DNA of 42,930 nucleotides from Lachnospiraceae bacterium (GTDB lineage: Bacteria > Bacillota > Clostridia > Lachnospirales > Lachnospiraceae). Both the position numbers and the translations under genes were made by a program. Positions within the stretch are counted from its first letter, which is position 1. Every line of letters starts with the position of its first letter. The notes below the pieces were generated by a model that was not told where the DNA came from, ran no database searches, and worked only from the letters and a program-made list of their open reading frames with translations. Of this stretch, positions 1 to 9,840 are shown one piece after another. The DNA is taken from contig JAJQCQ010000048.1 of NCBI GenBank assembly GCA_021202635.1, positions 1-42,930 of the forward strand. Direction: 5' to 3'.

Positions 1-656
1 ACCTATGCATCAATGATGAAAACTGCGATCCTGATAGGAATACAGTAAAATTACAACAATATATTCGGTTTTTATGGTTCATATTGTAGGAAGGGCAGAA
101 TTGATTTACCCTTCTGTCGCTTTAATCATACAATATAAAATTTAAATATACAACATAGATTTGAATGGCCGTCTTTTAACACTATCCTGTTTGTGAGTAT
201 CGCCTCGCTTGGATTTTACCTCTCTAGGCAAATAATGAGTAGCGAACCATTAGTTCTATTCGCACTTTTTTCCTTATAAAAATAAGGTGAAAAATAAATT
301 TAAAATCTATAATGTAGTTTTAAATTTATGTTGTATTGTGCTGCTTGATTTTAAGAATTATAATGAAATTTTGCCGTTTTATGCGATAAAATAAAAACTA
401 TATTGTGTAAACGGTCCTTATGGCATCATATTTAAGAAATATTGTATTAAAATGGCGTTTTGTTTAAGAACTATAATGTCGGTGAACAAAAGTCTATATA
501 TACCGTTTCCCGGAAATACACGGGGTCAGTCCCCCTATAGAAATAATAACCGGCGCAAAGGGTAATAGGCGTGGGATTTAACACTACAACTACGAGAAGG
601 ATCGGCTTTGGAGATGTTAATTTTACAGTTCACAGTCCGATAAGAGGAGAGATTTT
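1..656. other. AT-rich non-coding stretch upstream of M48-like gene
   Basis: I see no convincing gene here. The sequence is much more AT-rich than the bulk of the window. It holds a small inverted repeat near 91-117 (GAAGGG/CCCTTC), a short GGGG/CCCC hairpin near 523-535, and at 546-562 a 17-bp exact copy of the DNA that opens capF at 1997-2013. The ribosome site of the next gene (AAGAGGAGAG, about 643-652) lies at the end. The composition suggests imported DNA. Confidence 0.6.
546..562 (+). repeat. Left copy of 17-bp direct repeat
   Basis: ATAACCGGCGCAAAGGG occurs here and again, without a mismatch, at 1997-2013, where it encodes residues 5-10 of CapF (the glycine-rich nucleotide-binding loop). 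Similarity stops on both sides. The two copies bracket the AT-rich segment that carries the M48-like gene. A remnant of an older capF or epimerase start, or an insertion footprint, would explain it. Confidence 0.7.
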
Positions 657-1874
657 GTGATTAAAAAAATCAATTTAGACGGTCAGATATATGAGATATC
701 TAATGATGCAAAAGAGTTGTATCACATGAATTCAAATCATTTTATAAATTGTAATATGGCCTTAGAAATGATGAAAGATGCTCTTGATTATATATATGGT
801 TTGATGAAACTGCATTTTTCTGGAGCATATATGCCACCACTGTACATTATTAAACGAGAAGATGTTAATGCATTTGCTTTGGCGACATCATATACGAGTG
901 GCATGATATTTGTTACTCATGGTCTTATCCAAAAAGGTGCTGAATTGATAGAACAGAGATATCGGAATGAAATTTTTCAGAGATACGGTCTTTTGAAAGC
1001 GGTTGATCCTGAAATAGCACGTTCTGGGATTAGAGTTTATCTCTGGAGGTATATAGTTCTGCATGAATTATATCATTTATGGGATCGTCATTCAGTTTGG
1101 AAGAAAAAGTATAAATTCAACGAAAACGGAGAATTAATTTCCCGAACATCAATTAATGCTAATTCAATAGACAACGATATTATTGCTGAGACGGTCACAC
1201 ACTCAGCAGATTGTGATTGCCTGACTGACGAACAGATTCAATCCAATTTGACACAGCAAGTTCTTGAATTGGATGCAGATAGTTCAGCCGTCTGTATGTT
1301 GGTTAATCTGATGATGATAGATACAGATGCTAGAGTGAAAGCTGGTTCGCTCAGAGAAGAAGATAAGAAAGGTCATATTCAAATTGAGCTTGCCTTAATG
1401 ATGGGAGCTTTGTCAGCGGCTTTCTGCTTATTTGACGGGAATGCAGGAGCAAAGTTCGATAAATTATCTAATCTAAAGGATTCTACGCATCCAATACCAT
1501 CAATCCGTATGCTATATGCAGAAGAAATAGCGGATGGCTGTCTACATTACTATTTTAAGGATACAGATGAAATAACTTTTTTGGAATTAGAATGGCAAAA
1601 ACTCATTTGTGATGTAGATGCTGATTATAATGGAAAAGTTGACTTCGGACAGGTTTTTTATTTTACGGCCTATACAAGAGCGGCACAGGAACATTTGTCT
1701 ATACTCAAAAAGAGAATGATAGCGATTTATGATACTTTGCAACCGTTAGCACTTTGCAATTTTGCAGAAAAATTGGCTGATGAGGATGCGGAAGTGGATG
1801 AATTAATGATTTGGTTCGACGATAATGGTCATTCTTTGAAAGGCTGGGGTAACATATCAAGACGGAGAAATTAA
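657..1874 (+). CDS. Soluble M48-like zinc metallopeptidase
   Basis: Predicted 405-residue cytoplasmic protein with no signal peptide or membrane segment. Three M48-type signatures occur in order. A segment like the M48 N-terminus (NAFAL then IFVTHGL) spans about residues 71-90. The zinc helix HELYH is at 136-140, with E137 as catalytic base. ELDAD at 204-208 supplies the third ligand, and STHP followed by an arginine (276-284) matches the M48 THPxxxxR block. Membrane M48 proteases such as HtpX have helices around these motifs, which are absent here. Start is GTG at 657 with AAGAGGAGAG just upstream. The gene is AT-rich compared with the cap genes that follow, and the 17-bp direct repeat brackets it, so it is probably acquired. 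The substrate is unknown. Family-level call only. Confidence 0.7.
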   Translation: MIKKINLDGQIYEISNDAKELYHMNSNHFINCNMALEMMKDALDYIYGLMKLHFSGAYMPPLYIIKREDVNAFALATSYTSGMIFVTHGLIQKGAELIEQRYRNEIFQRYGLLKAVDPEIARSGIRVYLWRYIVLHELYHLWDRHSVWKKKYKFNENGELISRTSINANSIDNDIIAETVTHSADCDCLTDEQIQSNLTQQVLELDADSSAVCMLVNLMMIDTDARVKAGSLREEDKKGHIQIELALMMGALSAAFCLFDGNAGAKFDKLSNLKDSTHPIPSIRMLYAEEIADGCLHYYFKDTDEITFLELEWQKLICDVDADYNGKVDFGQVFYFTAYTRAAQEHLSILKKRMIAIYDTLQPLALCNFAEKLADEDAEVDELMIWFDDNGHSLKGWGNISRRRN

Positions 1875-1984
1875 GAAGTTGCTATAGCAATATACAATAA
1901 TGATTTCAGACGAAAAGAAAATAGGAATATGCATATCAAGGGGACATGAGCCTCTAAGGAACAAGTAGAGGAGTATATATTATT

Positions 1985-3181
1985 ATGAACATCCTGATAA
2001 CCGGCGCAAAGGGCATGGTCGGAACAGCCTTGACAGCCAATTTACGCAACATACAACAAAATAAAAACCGCACCAGACCGAATCTCCATATAGACGACAT
2101 CTACGAATACGATGTTGATTCGAGTATTGAGGAATTAGAGGTGTATTGTGAGAAAGCCGACTTTGTGTTTAACCTGGCGGGAGTGAACCGTCCGGATAAT
2201 GTGGAAGATTTCATGAAGGGAAACTTCGGGTTTGCGTCCACCTTACTATCCACACTTAAGAAATACAACAACAAAGCACCGATCATGCTTTCTTCTTCTA
2301 TCCAGGCAACTTTAGCGGGGCGGTTCGGCAACTCTGAGTATGGTAAATCCAAGCTGGCAGGAGAAGAGCTGTTCTTCTCTTATGCAGAAGAGACCGGTGC
2401 GAAAGTTGCGGTCTACCGCTTCCCGAACCTGATGGGTCACAGCCGTCCAAAGTATAACTCCGCTGTGTCCACTTTCTGCTGGGCGGTGGCAAACGATGAA
2501 CCGTTTACTGTGAATGACAGGAGTACCGAGCTGGAACTGTTGTACATTGATGATTTGGTTGAAGGAATGTTTGACCTGCTGGAAGGGAAGGAATGTAGGT
2601 GTGAGTTTGACGGTGTGGAGACTGCTCTTACTCCCACAGGTCGCTATTGCTGTGTTCCGGTCACACATAAAGTAAGTCTCGGTGAAATCGTTGACCTGTT
2701 AAGTGAGTTCAAGAAACAGCCAGAGACGCTGATGATGCCGAAGATGCCGGAAGGGAGCTTTGCGAAAAAGCTGTATTCACTCTATCTGACTTACCTCCCG
2801 ACTGAGAAGTTCAAATATGAGATGAAGATGAACTGTGATGATAGAGGTTCCTTTACGGAATTGCTCCATACAGCGGACTGTGGGCAGGTCAGCATCAATA
2901 TCAGCAGACCGGGGATTACGAAGGGCCAGCACTGGCATAACAGCAAGTGGGAATTGTTCATCGTGGTAGCAGGACACGGGCTGATCCAAGAGAGGAATAT
3001 TGCCACAGGCGAGACTGTGGAGTTTGAAGTGTCAGGGGAGAAAATCGAAGCTGTTCACATGATTCCGGGATGGACGCACAACATCATAAACTTAAGCGAG
3101 ACAGAAAACTTGGTCACGGTGATGACCTGCAATGAGATTTTTGATGTGAATAGGCCGGATACATTCTATGAGCCTGTGTGA
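1985..3181 (+). CDS. capF: UDP-2-acetamido-2,6-dideoxy-hexulose reductase CapF
   Basis: Bifunctional enzyme of UDP-N-acetyl-L-fucosamine synthesis. It acts in the cytoplasm on UDP-sugars made by CapE, and CapG finishes the product. The N-terminal short-chain dehydrogenase domain has the nucleotide loop GAKGMVG (residues 7-13) and the catalytic pair Y119/K123 (YGKSK). The C-terminal cupin (about 280-398) shows GQHWH (314-318) and a later GWTH, the metal-binding histidines expected of CapF. The length of 398 is normal for CapF/WbjC. ATG at 1985 is preceded by AGTAGAGGAG. capG starts 69 bp downstream, so the two are probably co-transcribed. The first enzyme, CapE, is not in this window; it may lie upstream of base 1, beyond the AT-rich segment. 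Confidence 0.9.
   Translation: MNILITGAKGMVGTALTANLRNIQQNKNRTRPNLHIDDIYEYDVDSSIEELEVYCEKADFVFNLAGVNRPDNVEDFMKGNFGFASTLLSTLKKYNNKAPIMLSSSIQATLAGRFGNSEYGKSKLAGEELFFSYAEETGAKVAVYRFPNLMGHSRPKYNSAVSTFCWAVANDEPFTVNDRSTELELLYIDDLVEGMFDLLEGKECRCEFDGVETALTPTGRYCCVPVTHKVSLGEIVDLLSEFKKQPETLMMPKMPEGSFAKKLYSLYLTYLPTEKFKYEMKMNCDDRGSFTELLHTADCGQVSINISRPGITKGQHWHNSKWELFIVVAGHGLIQERNIATGETVEFEVSGEKIEAVHMIPGWTHNIINLSETENLVTVMTCNEIFDVNRPDTFYEPV
1997..2013 (+). repeat. Right copy of 17-bp direct repeat (in capF start)
   Basis: Identical to 546-562. It lies inside the capF coding sequence over the glycine-rich loop. Because capF is intact from this copy onward, the left copy is the displaced or partial one. Confidence 0.7.
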
Positions 3182-3250
3182 GTATAAGAGGGCGAGTAGA
3201 AAAAGAATAAAAACGTGTGATAGCCACACGCTGAAGGAGAAATAGAAACT

Positions 3251-4432
3251 ATGAAACTGGAATACAATGACATTCATTGGAAAGAAAACGGTAAGCTCAA
3301 GCTGCTGATTATCGTCGGCACGAGGCCGGAGATTATCCGGCTTGCTGCTGTGATTAATAAGTGTAGAAAGTATTTTGACACAATACTTGCCCATACCGGT
3401 CAGAATTATGATTACAACCTCAATGGTGTGTTTTTTAAAGATTTGAAGCTGGCCGACCCAGAAGTGTATATGGACGCTGTGGGTGATGACCTGGGGGCGA
3501 CAATCGGCAACATCATCAACTGCTCTTACAAGCTGATGAGTACCATCAAGCCGGACGCTGTGTTGATTTTGGGTGATACGAACAGCTGCTTGTCAGCAAT
3601 CCCGGCGAAGAGATTACACATCCCGATTTTCCATTGTGAGGCAGGTAACCGCTGTAAAGATGAAAATTTACCAGAAGAATCCAACAGAAGAATTGTGGAC
3701 ATCATCTCTGATGTAAACCTTGCCTATAGTGAGCACGCCAGAAAATACCTCCATGAGTGTGGTCTTCCGAAGGAGCGTGTTTATGTGACGGGAAGTCCGA
3801 TGGCTGAGGTGCTGCACAATAATCTGGAAGAGATAGAAAACTCTGACATCCACAGTCGGCTCGGTTTGGAGAAAGGAAAGTACATCCTGCTGTCGGCTCA
3901 TCGGGAAGAGAATATTGATACAGAGAAGAATTTCCTCAGTCTTTTCACAGCTATTAACAAGATGGCGGAAAAGTACGATATGCCGATTCTGTATTCCTGT
4001 CATCCGAGGAGCAAAAAGCGGTTAGAGGCATCCGGATTCCAATTGGATAAGAGAGTCATCCAGCATGAGCCGTTAGGATTCCATGATTACAATTGCCTGC
4101 AGATGAACGCTTTTGCTGTGGTTTCTGATTCCGGGACGTTGCCGGAGGAAAGCAGCTTTTTTACATCGGTTGGACATCCGTTCCCAGCTGTGTGTATCAG
4201 GACATCTACAGAGCGCCCGGAGGCGCTGGATAAGGCTTGTTTCATCCTCGCTGGGATTGACACAGTTTCTTTACTCCAGGCGGTAGAGACGGCTGTGGAG
4301 ATGAACAAGAATGGCGATTACGGTATTCCGGTACCGGATTATATCGAAGAGAATGTAAGCACCAAGGTGGTCAAGATTATCCAGAGCTACACACGGGTTG
4401 TAGATAAGATGGTGTGGCGCAAAGATATTTGA
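3251..4432 (+). CDS. capG: UDP-N-acetylglucosamine 2-epimerase family, CapG-type
   Basis: Predicted 393-residue cytoplasmic non-hydrolysing epimerase of the WecB/CapG family. The opening GTRPEIIRLA (23-32) is the UDP-binding start of the family. Further family blocks are HCEAGNRC with a following EESNRR, SAHREENID, and the sugar-nucleotide site SDSGTLPEES near the C-terminus. Next to capF it should catalyse the last step to UDP-N-acetyl-L-fucosamine (CapG/FnlC activity) rather than UDP-ManNAc formation. That reading comes from context; residues alone do not separate the two. ATG at 3251 follows GAAGGAG. It sits between capF and the mutase gene with short gaps, consistent with one operon. Confidence 0.88.
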   Translation: MKLEYNDIHWKENGKLKLLIIVGTRPEIIRLAAVINKCRKYFDTILAHTGQNYDYNLNGVFFKDLKLADPEVYMDAVGDDLGATIGNIINCSYKLMSTIKPDAVLILGDTNSCLSAIPAKRLHIPIFHCEAGNRCKDENLPEESNRRIVDIISDVNLAYSEHARKYLHECGLPKERVYVTGSPMAEVLHNNLEEIENSDIHSRLGLEKGKYILLSAHREENIDTEKNFLSLFTAINKMAEKYDMPILYSCHPRSKKRLEASGFQLDKRVIQHEPLGFHDYNCLQMNAFAVVSDSGTLPEESSFFTSVGHPFPAVCIRTSTERPEALDKACFILAGIDTVSLLQAVETAVEMNKNGDYGIPVPDYIEENVSTKVVKIIQSYTRVVDKMVWRKDI

Positions 4433-4502
4433 TGGGAGAGAGTGAAGAGCGAGTGTGGAGCGAGAAGAGTAGTGACGGGAATACCGCTATAGGAGAGAGA
4501 TA

Positions 4503-5882
4503 ATGGGAAGATACTTTGGAACAGACGGTTTCCGGGGAGAAGCGAATAAGACCTTGACAGGTGATCATGCTTATAAGATTGGAAGATTCCTCGGATGGTA
4601 TTTTGGCGAGCTGAAAAGAAGAGCAGGGGATGACTCTCCTGCGAAAATTGTGATTGGCAAGGACACCCGGCGTTCCAGCTATATGTTTGAATACACACTG
4701 GTTGGCGGTCTGGTAGCCTCCGGAGCGGATGCATATCTGCTTCATGTGACCACCACACCCTCTGTCGCCTATATCGCCAGAGTGGATGATTTTGATTGCG
4801 GTATTATGATTTCTGCCAGTCACAATCCCTATTATGATAACGGAATCAAGCTGATCAATAATCACGGCGAAAAGATGGACGAGGAGACGATAGGTCTTGT
4901 CGAGGATTATATAGATGGGAAGCTGGAGGGGTTCGGTCAGAAGTGGAATAGCATCCCGTATGGCGAGCGCGAACATGTAGGGCAGACGGTGGATTACTTC
5001 TCAGGCCGGAGCCGTTACATCGGTTACCTCATTTCCCTTGGCGTATACTCGTTTAAGAATGTGAAGGTCGGTCTGGACTGTGCGAACGGCAGTTCCTGGA
5101 ACATTGCAAAGTCGGTGTTTGATGCGCTGGGAGCGAAAACCTATGTAATCAACGCAGAGCCGGATGGTTTTAATATCAACAGGAATGCCGGTTCCACTCA
5201 CATCGAAGGGCTGCAGAAGTTTGTGGTAGAGAATGGTCTGGATGTCGGTTTTGCCTATGACGGAGACGCAGACCGCTGCCTGTGTGTGGATGAGAAGGGG
5301 AACGTTATCACCGGCGACCATATCCTTTACATCTATGCGAAATACATGAAGGAGCGCGGAAAGCTGCTGACAAATACCGTAGTCACGACGGTCATGTCAA
5401 ACTTCGGCCTCTACAAAGCCTTTGATGAGCTGGGCATTGATTATGTGAAGACCGCTGTGGGCGATAAGTATGTATACGAGTATATGTCGCAGCACGGTAA
5501 CCGCATCGGCGGCGAGCAGTCCGGACACATCATTTTCTCCAGGTATGCGTCCACAGGTGATGGGATTCTGACGAGCCTGAAGATGATGGAAGCAATGCTG
5601 GCGAGAAAAGTACCGATGAGTAAGCTGGCGGAAGACCTGGTGATTTATCCGCAGGTGCTGGTAAATGTGCGGGTGAAGGACAAGGCTGCGGCACAGGCCG
5701 ATCCGGATGTGCAGGCGGCTGTGAAAGATGTGGCTGATAAGCTGGGTGATACGGGACGAATCCTTGTAAGAGAATCCGGCACGGAGCCTGTGATCCGGGT
5801 TATGGTGGAAGCTGACAACGAAGAAGCCTGCCGGAAGTATGTGGAACAGGTTGTGGGTGTTATCAGGGTGAAAGCGTTATAA
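4503..5882 (+). CDS. glmM: Phosphoglucosamine mutase (GlmM-type)
   Basis: 459-residue alpha-D-phosphohexomutase. The four family loops are visible: FGTDGFRG at the start, the phosphoserine loop SASHNP (104-109, S106 as acceptor), the metal loop DGDADR (about 253-258), and the C-terminal phosphate loop RESGTEPVIRV. GTDGFRG and the length fit GlmM, which converts glucosamine-6-P to glucosamine-1-P for UDP-GlcNAc. A phosphomannomutase role cannot be excluded from sequence. It follows capG by 70 bp, so the operon could raise UDP-GlcNAc supply for the fucosamine pathway. Many Firmicutes have another glmM next to cdaA, so this may be a second copy devoted to surface polysaccharide. Start ATG 4503 with GGAGAGA just upstream. 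Confidence 0.82.
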   Translation: MGRYFGTDGFRGEANKTLTGDHAYKIGRFLGWYFGELKRRAGDDSPAKIVIGKDTRRSSYMFEYTLVGGLVASGADAYLLHVTTTPSVAYIARVDDFDCGIMISASHNPYYDNGIKLINNHGEKMDEETIGLVEDYIDGKLEGFGQKWNSIPYGEREHVGQTVDYFSGRSRYIGYLISLGVYSFKNVKVGLDCANGSSWNIAKSVFDALGAKTYVINAEPDGFNINRNAGSTHIEGLQKFVVENGLDVGFAYDGDADRCLCVDEKGNVITGDHILYIYAKYMKERGKLLTNTVVTTVMSNFGLYKAFDELGIDYVKTAVGDKYVYEYMSQHGNRIGGEQSGHIIFSRYASTGDGILTSLKMMEAMLARKVPMSKLAEDLVIYPQVLVNVRVKDKAAAQADPDVQAAVKDVADKLGDTGRILVRESGTEPVIRVMVEADNEEACRKYVEQVVGVIRVKAL

Positions 5883-6200
5883 AAATCTCAGAACAACAAC
5901 ACATAGCGCAAGGAGATGCGCCGTGGTGATGGTTATAGAGAAAAAAATGAAGAAAAATGAGAGTGACCCCTGTGGGAAAATTCCGGAATTACGCCGTTTT
6001 CGCTAGGCGAATATTAGTATACCCGTGAGAGGCAGAAATTATTTAGGAAAAGGTAGCCCAATCGTCACAGACGGAATTGCCTTAAAAATCCTCTGATTTC
6101 AATGACGCTGAATATCTATGCGGCCGGTTTTCAAAAATGGGTAAAAAAAAGGGGATGAATTTGCAAATGTTACACTCTGCCCGTGCGAAGCCCTGTAAAA
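5883..6200. other. Intergenic stretch between mutase gene and htrA promoter
   Basis: No gene supported. There is one short hairpin (CGCC/GGCG around 5992-6009) and no clear T-tailed terminator for the upstream operon. The reading frames here lack ribosome sites and known motifs. Confidence 0.5.
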
Positions 6201-6208
6201 TCACGACG

Positions 6209-6284
6209 TTCACAAAAAAGACACAAATTTGCCACATATCAGCCACATTTCTAACACAAAACGGTCAAACCGGAAATTTATACT
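6209..6284 (+). promoter_or_regulatory. htrA promoter with five 11-bp-phased CACA boxes
   Basis: CACA occurs at 6211, 6222, 6233, 6244 and 6255, exactly 11 bp apart. The two bases before each are TT, GA, GC, GC and AA, and the fourth to sixth bases vary little. The last box runs into the position of a -35 element (about 6256-6261), which has no consensus TTGACA. A good -10, TATACT, lies at 6279-6284. Direct repeats one helical turn apart next to a poor -35 are typical of OmpR/PhoP-family activators. In Bacillus, htrA is controlled by the OmpR-family regulator CssR; whether a homologue binds here is inference. Confidence 0.6.
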
Positions 6285-6447
6285 ACCCTCAGCATCAAGA
6301 AAAGCCATGCACGATGCTACAGAACCGATCCGGCATCTGCGGCTGGCTGCATTGATCTTTGATATATGTTTCGCGAGGGTGCGGCTGAACAGGTGCCTCT
6401 CGGTCGGGACAGGGTATTTTATACATTAGGAAAGCGAGGGGTTACTT

Positions 6448-7788
6448 ATGAAGAACAGGAACGTTATTTCATTTGCTTTGGCAGGAGTTTTGACGGTAGG
6501 TGCAGTCGCGGGACTGACCGGATTTACATCGAAGGAGACGGCGGTCGCGACATCTTTTTCCTCAGAGTCGGATACGGAAACGAGTACGACGACTCTGCTG
6601 ACGACGGTATCGGATGACAGTGTGACGGAAGAGAGTTCATCCAGTGATAGCTCTTCCGGGACATTGACAGTCGCGGAGGTGGCGGCGAAGGCGTTGCCGT
6701 CGGTGGTAACGATTACTAATACATCCGTGACAGAGCTCGAGAGCTATTACGGTGGTTATTATGGATATTTCTACGGATATGGTTCTGACAGCGGAGAAAC
6801 GACTACGTATGAGAGCGTCAGCGTTGGTTCTGGTATCATCATCGGAGAGAATGACACAGAGCTTCTGATTCTGACCAACTACCATGTGGTGGAGGATGCG
6901 ACGGAGCTTTCCGTAGGATTTATCGATGAGTCGGCTGCCGAGGCAGTGATCAAGGGTACGGACGCGTCGATTGATATCGCGGTGGTTGCGGTGCAGCTGG
7001 ATGATATCTCAAGTGATACGATGTCGGAAATTTCCATTGCGGAGATCGGTGATTCAGACAGCCTGCAGCTTGGCGAGCAGGTGGTGGCGATCGGCAATGC
7101 GCTTGGGTATGGCCAGTCAGTAACGACGGGTATTGTCAGCGCACTGAACCGTACGATTGAGCTTGATTCGTATACCGCGGAGATGATTCAGACGGATGCG
7201 GCGATCAATGCCGGCAACAGCGGCGGCCCGCTGCTTGATATGAATGGCCGTGTGATCGGTATTAATTCCGCAAAGGCTGCCGATACAGGCGTGGAAGGTA
7301 TGGGTTACGCGATTCCGATCTCGGATGTGACTTCGATCATTGAGGATCTGATGAATAAGAAGACGAGAACGGAGACGGTCAGCGAGGAAGACAGCGCTTA
7401 TATTGGAATTACCGGACAGGAAGTATCATCTGAGATGTCCAGCGTGTATGGGATTCCGGAAGGCATCTATATCACCGAGGTAGCAGAGGACAGCCCGGCG
7501 TCGGCAGCAGGCCTGCAGGCAGGGTATGTCATTACAAAATTTGACAGCACGACGGTAAGCTCCATGACAGAATTGAAAAATCTGCTCGCATATTATTCCG
7601 GAGGCGAGACTGTTGAAATTGTGGTAAGCTATCAGTCGAATGGCACTTATATTGAGGAAACGATTGAACTGACACTGGGTTACCTGTCTGACTATCAGAC
7701 GGAAAGCACAGATGATTCGGCAGGTACAGATGATTCCGGAGACTCGCTGCCTTCCAGAGACAGAAACGGTGCATCCGGAAATAATTAA
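6448..7788 (+). CDS. htrA: HtrA/DegP-like membrane-anchored serine protease
   Basis: 446-residue envelope quality-control protease. Residues 1-28 form a signal anchor or signal peptide (MKNRN then a hydrophobic stretch). A Ser/Thr/Asp/Glu-rich linker follows to about 72, then a Tyr/Gly-rich insert (99-112) before the protease core. The trypsin-like triad is readable: H146 in TNYHVV, D176 in SIDIAVV, S258 in GNSGGPL. One PDZ domain covers about 325-410 (YIGITG to ELTL), and the tail is acidic and serine-rich. Degraded clients would be misfolded secreted proteins. ATG 6448 follows GAAAGCGAGGGG. The leader from the -10 at 6279 is about 160 nt, and the phased repeats suggest two-component stress control. 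Confidence 0.93.
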   Translation: MKNRNVISFALAGVLTVGAVAGLTGFTSKETAVATSFSSESDTETSTTTLLTTVSDDSVTEESSSSDSSSGTLTVAEVAAKALPSVVTITNTSVTELESYYGGYYGYFYGYGSDSGETTTYESVSVGSGIIIGENDTELLILTNYHVVEDATELSVGFIDESAAEAVIKGTDASIDIAVVAVQLDDISSDTMSEISIAEIGDSDSLQLGEQVVAIGNALGYGQSVTTGIVSALNRTIELDSYTAEMIQTDAAINAGNSGGPLLDMNGRVIGINSAKAADTGVEGMGYAIPISDVTSIIEDLMNKKTRTETVSEEDSAYIGITGQEVSSEMSSVYGIPEGIYITEVAEDSPASAAGLQAGYVITKFDSTTVSSMTELKNLLAYYSGGETVEIVVSYQSNGTYIEETIELTLGYLSDYQTESTDDSAGTDDSGDSLPSRDRNGASGNN

Positions 7789-7923
7789 ACCGGATGGCTT
7801 CTGACAGAAAAAAAATATGAAAAAAGCCTGAGAAACCGTAATTTTTGATGGAAAACCAATTGCAAAAGGAAACACAAGCGTGTATAATAAATCCGCATGT
7901 GTGCGACGGAGCAAACAGCTGAG

Positions 7924-7953
7924 ATACCCGTGGCGTCTGCCACGGGTATTTTT
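7924..7953 (+). terminator. Rho-independent terminator downstream of htrA
   Basis: A perfect 11-bp stem, ATACCCGTGGC with GCCACGGGTAT, has a 4-base loop (7935-7938) and a run of four T at 7950-7953. It lies 136 bp past the htrA stop. Confidence 0.88.
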
Positions 7954-8028
7954 CGGTTAAGATTAAAATACGAAAGTCGCATAAGAACGAGTGGAAACGG
8001 GCGGCACGCCGTTTGCACAAATAAAATT

Positions 8029-8087
8029 GGAATGATTCAGAGGGGCAGACTGCGGTTTTTTACTTTAGCACTGTACTGAATCATTAC
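8029..8087. mobile_element. 59-bp MITE-like element in the gdhA leader
   Basis: Terminal inverted repeats of 12 bp (8029-8040 and 8076-8087, one mismatch) read GGAATGATTCAG and CTGAATCATTAC. Their inner part, ATTCAG/CTGAA with an outer TTAC, matches the ends of the larger element at 31077-31252. The flanking octamers ATAAAATT (8021-8028) and ACAAAATT (8088-8095) differ by one base, as expected of an aged 8-bp target duplication. It ends 29 bp before the gdhA start codon. Confidence 0.55.
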
Positions 8088-8110
8088 ACAAAATTTAGCA
8101 AGGGGGCTAA

Positions 8111-9454
<1,344 letters not shown>

Positions 9455-9473
9455 TCGGATTTTGCGAAAGCAT

Positions 9474-9515
9474 TCCGGGCAGCATGCACTGCAGGTGGCA
9501 GTTGTTCCGGAAGGG
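9474..9515 (+). other. Hairpin just after gdhA
   Basis: TTCCGG and CCGGAA arms enclose a smaller ACTGC/GCAGT hairpin. Five T follow at 9520-9524, after a gap. It could end or stabilise the gdhA mRNA, but the spacing to the T run is long. Confidence 0.35.
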
Positions 9516-9547
9516 CAAATTTTTATTCAATAATCATGTGTAATATT

Positions 9548-9642
9548 TATGCGTGGGATTTATTGCGGTGTGATCCGTATGACCTCCTTTCTGTGTTTCC
9601 ACGCATAGACCTGGGCAGGCGGGAACGTCTGCCCGTTTTTTT
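9548..9642 (+). ncRNA. Possible structured small RNA or 3' element
   Basis: A perfect 9-bp pair, TATGCGTGG (9548-9556) with CCACGCATA (9599-9607), closes a 42-nt loop that has a CGG/CCG sub-hairpin. Five bases later a strong terminator begins (9613-9634). Two stacked hairpins ending in a T run look like a discrete RNA. I recognise no known RNA family and found no clear own promoter, so it may be part of the gdhA 3' UTR. Confidence 0.35.
9613..9642 (+). terminator. Strong Rho-independent terminator
   Basis: GGGCAGGCG and CGTCTGCCC form a 9-bp stem with one G-T pair around a GGAA loop, followed by seven T (9636-9642). It ends the gdhA transcript or the candidate small RNA. Confidence 0.88.
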
Positions 9643-9840
9643 GTGAATATTATTTTCATTTTTGCCTGATAATGATACGACTATACGACGGCGGTTGTAG
9701 GCATCACGAGAAAGTTACGGGGGAGTGTAATGAGGTGGAAAAAGGATATGGATGCAATCGAGTAGGCTGATTTTCCTCTACTCGCCGCGCGGGGCGATCC
9801 AGCGTCAGCTGGAAAACTTCCATGTGCGCCCCTGCGCATC

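Noticed and set aside
6137-6429. Short overlapping open frames upstream of htrA
   Set aside because: They overlap the phased CACA boxes and the -10, have no ribosome sites, and show no known motif.
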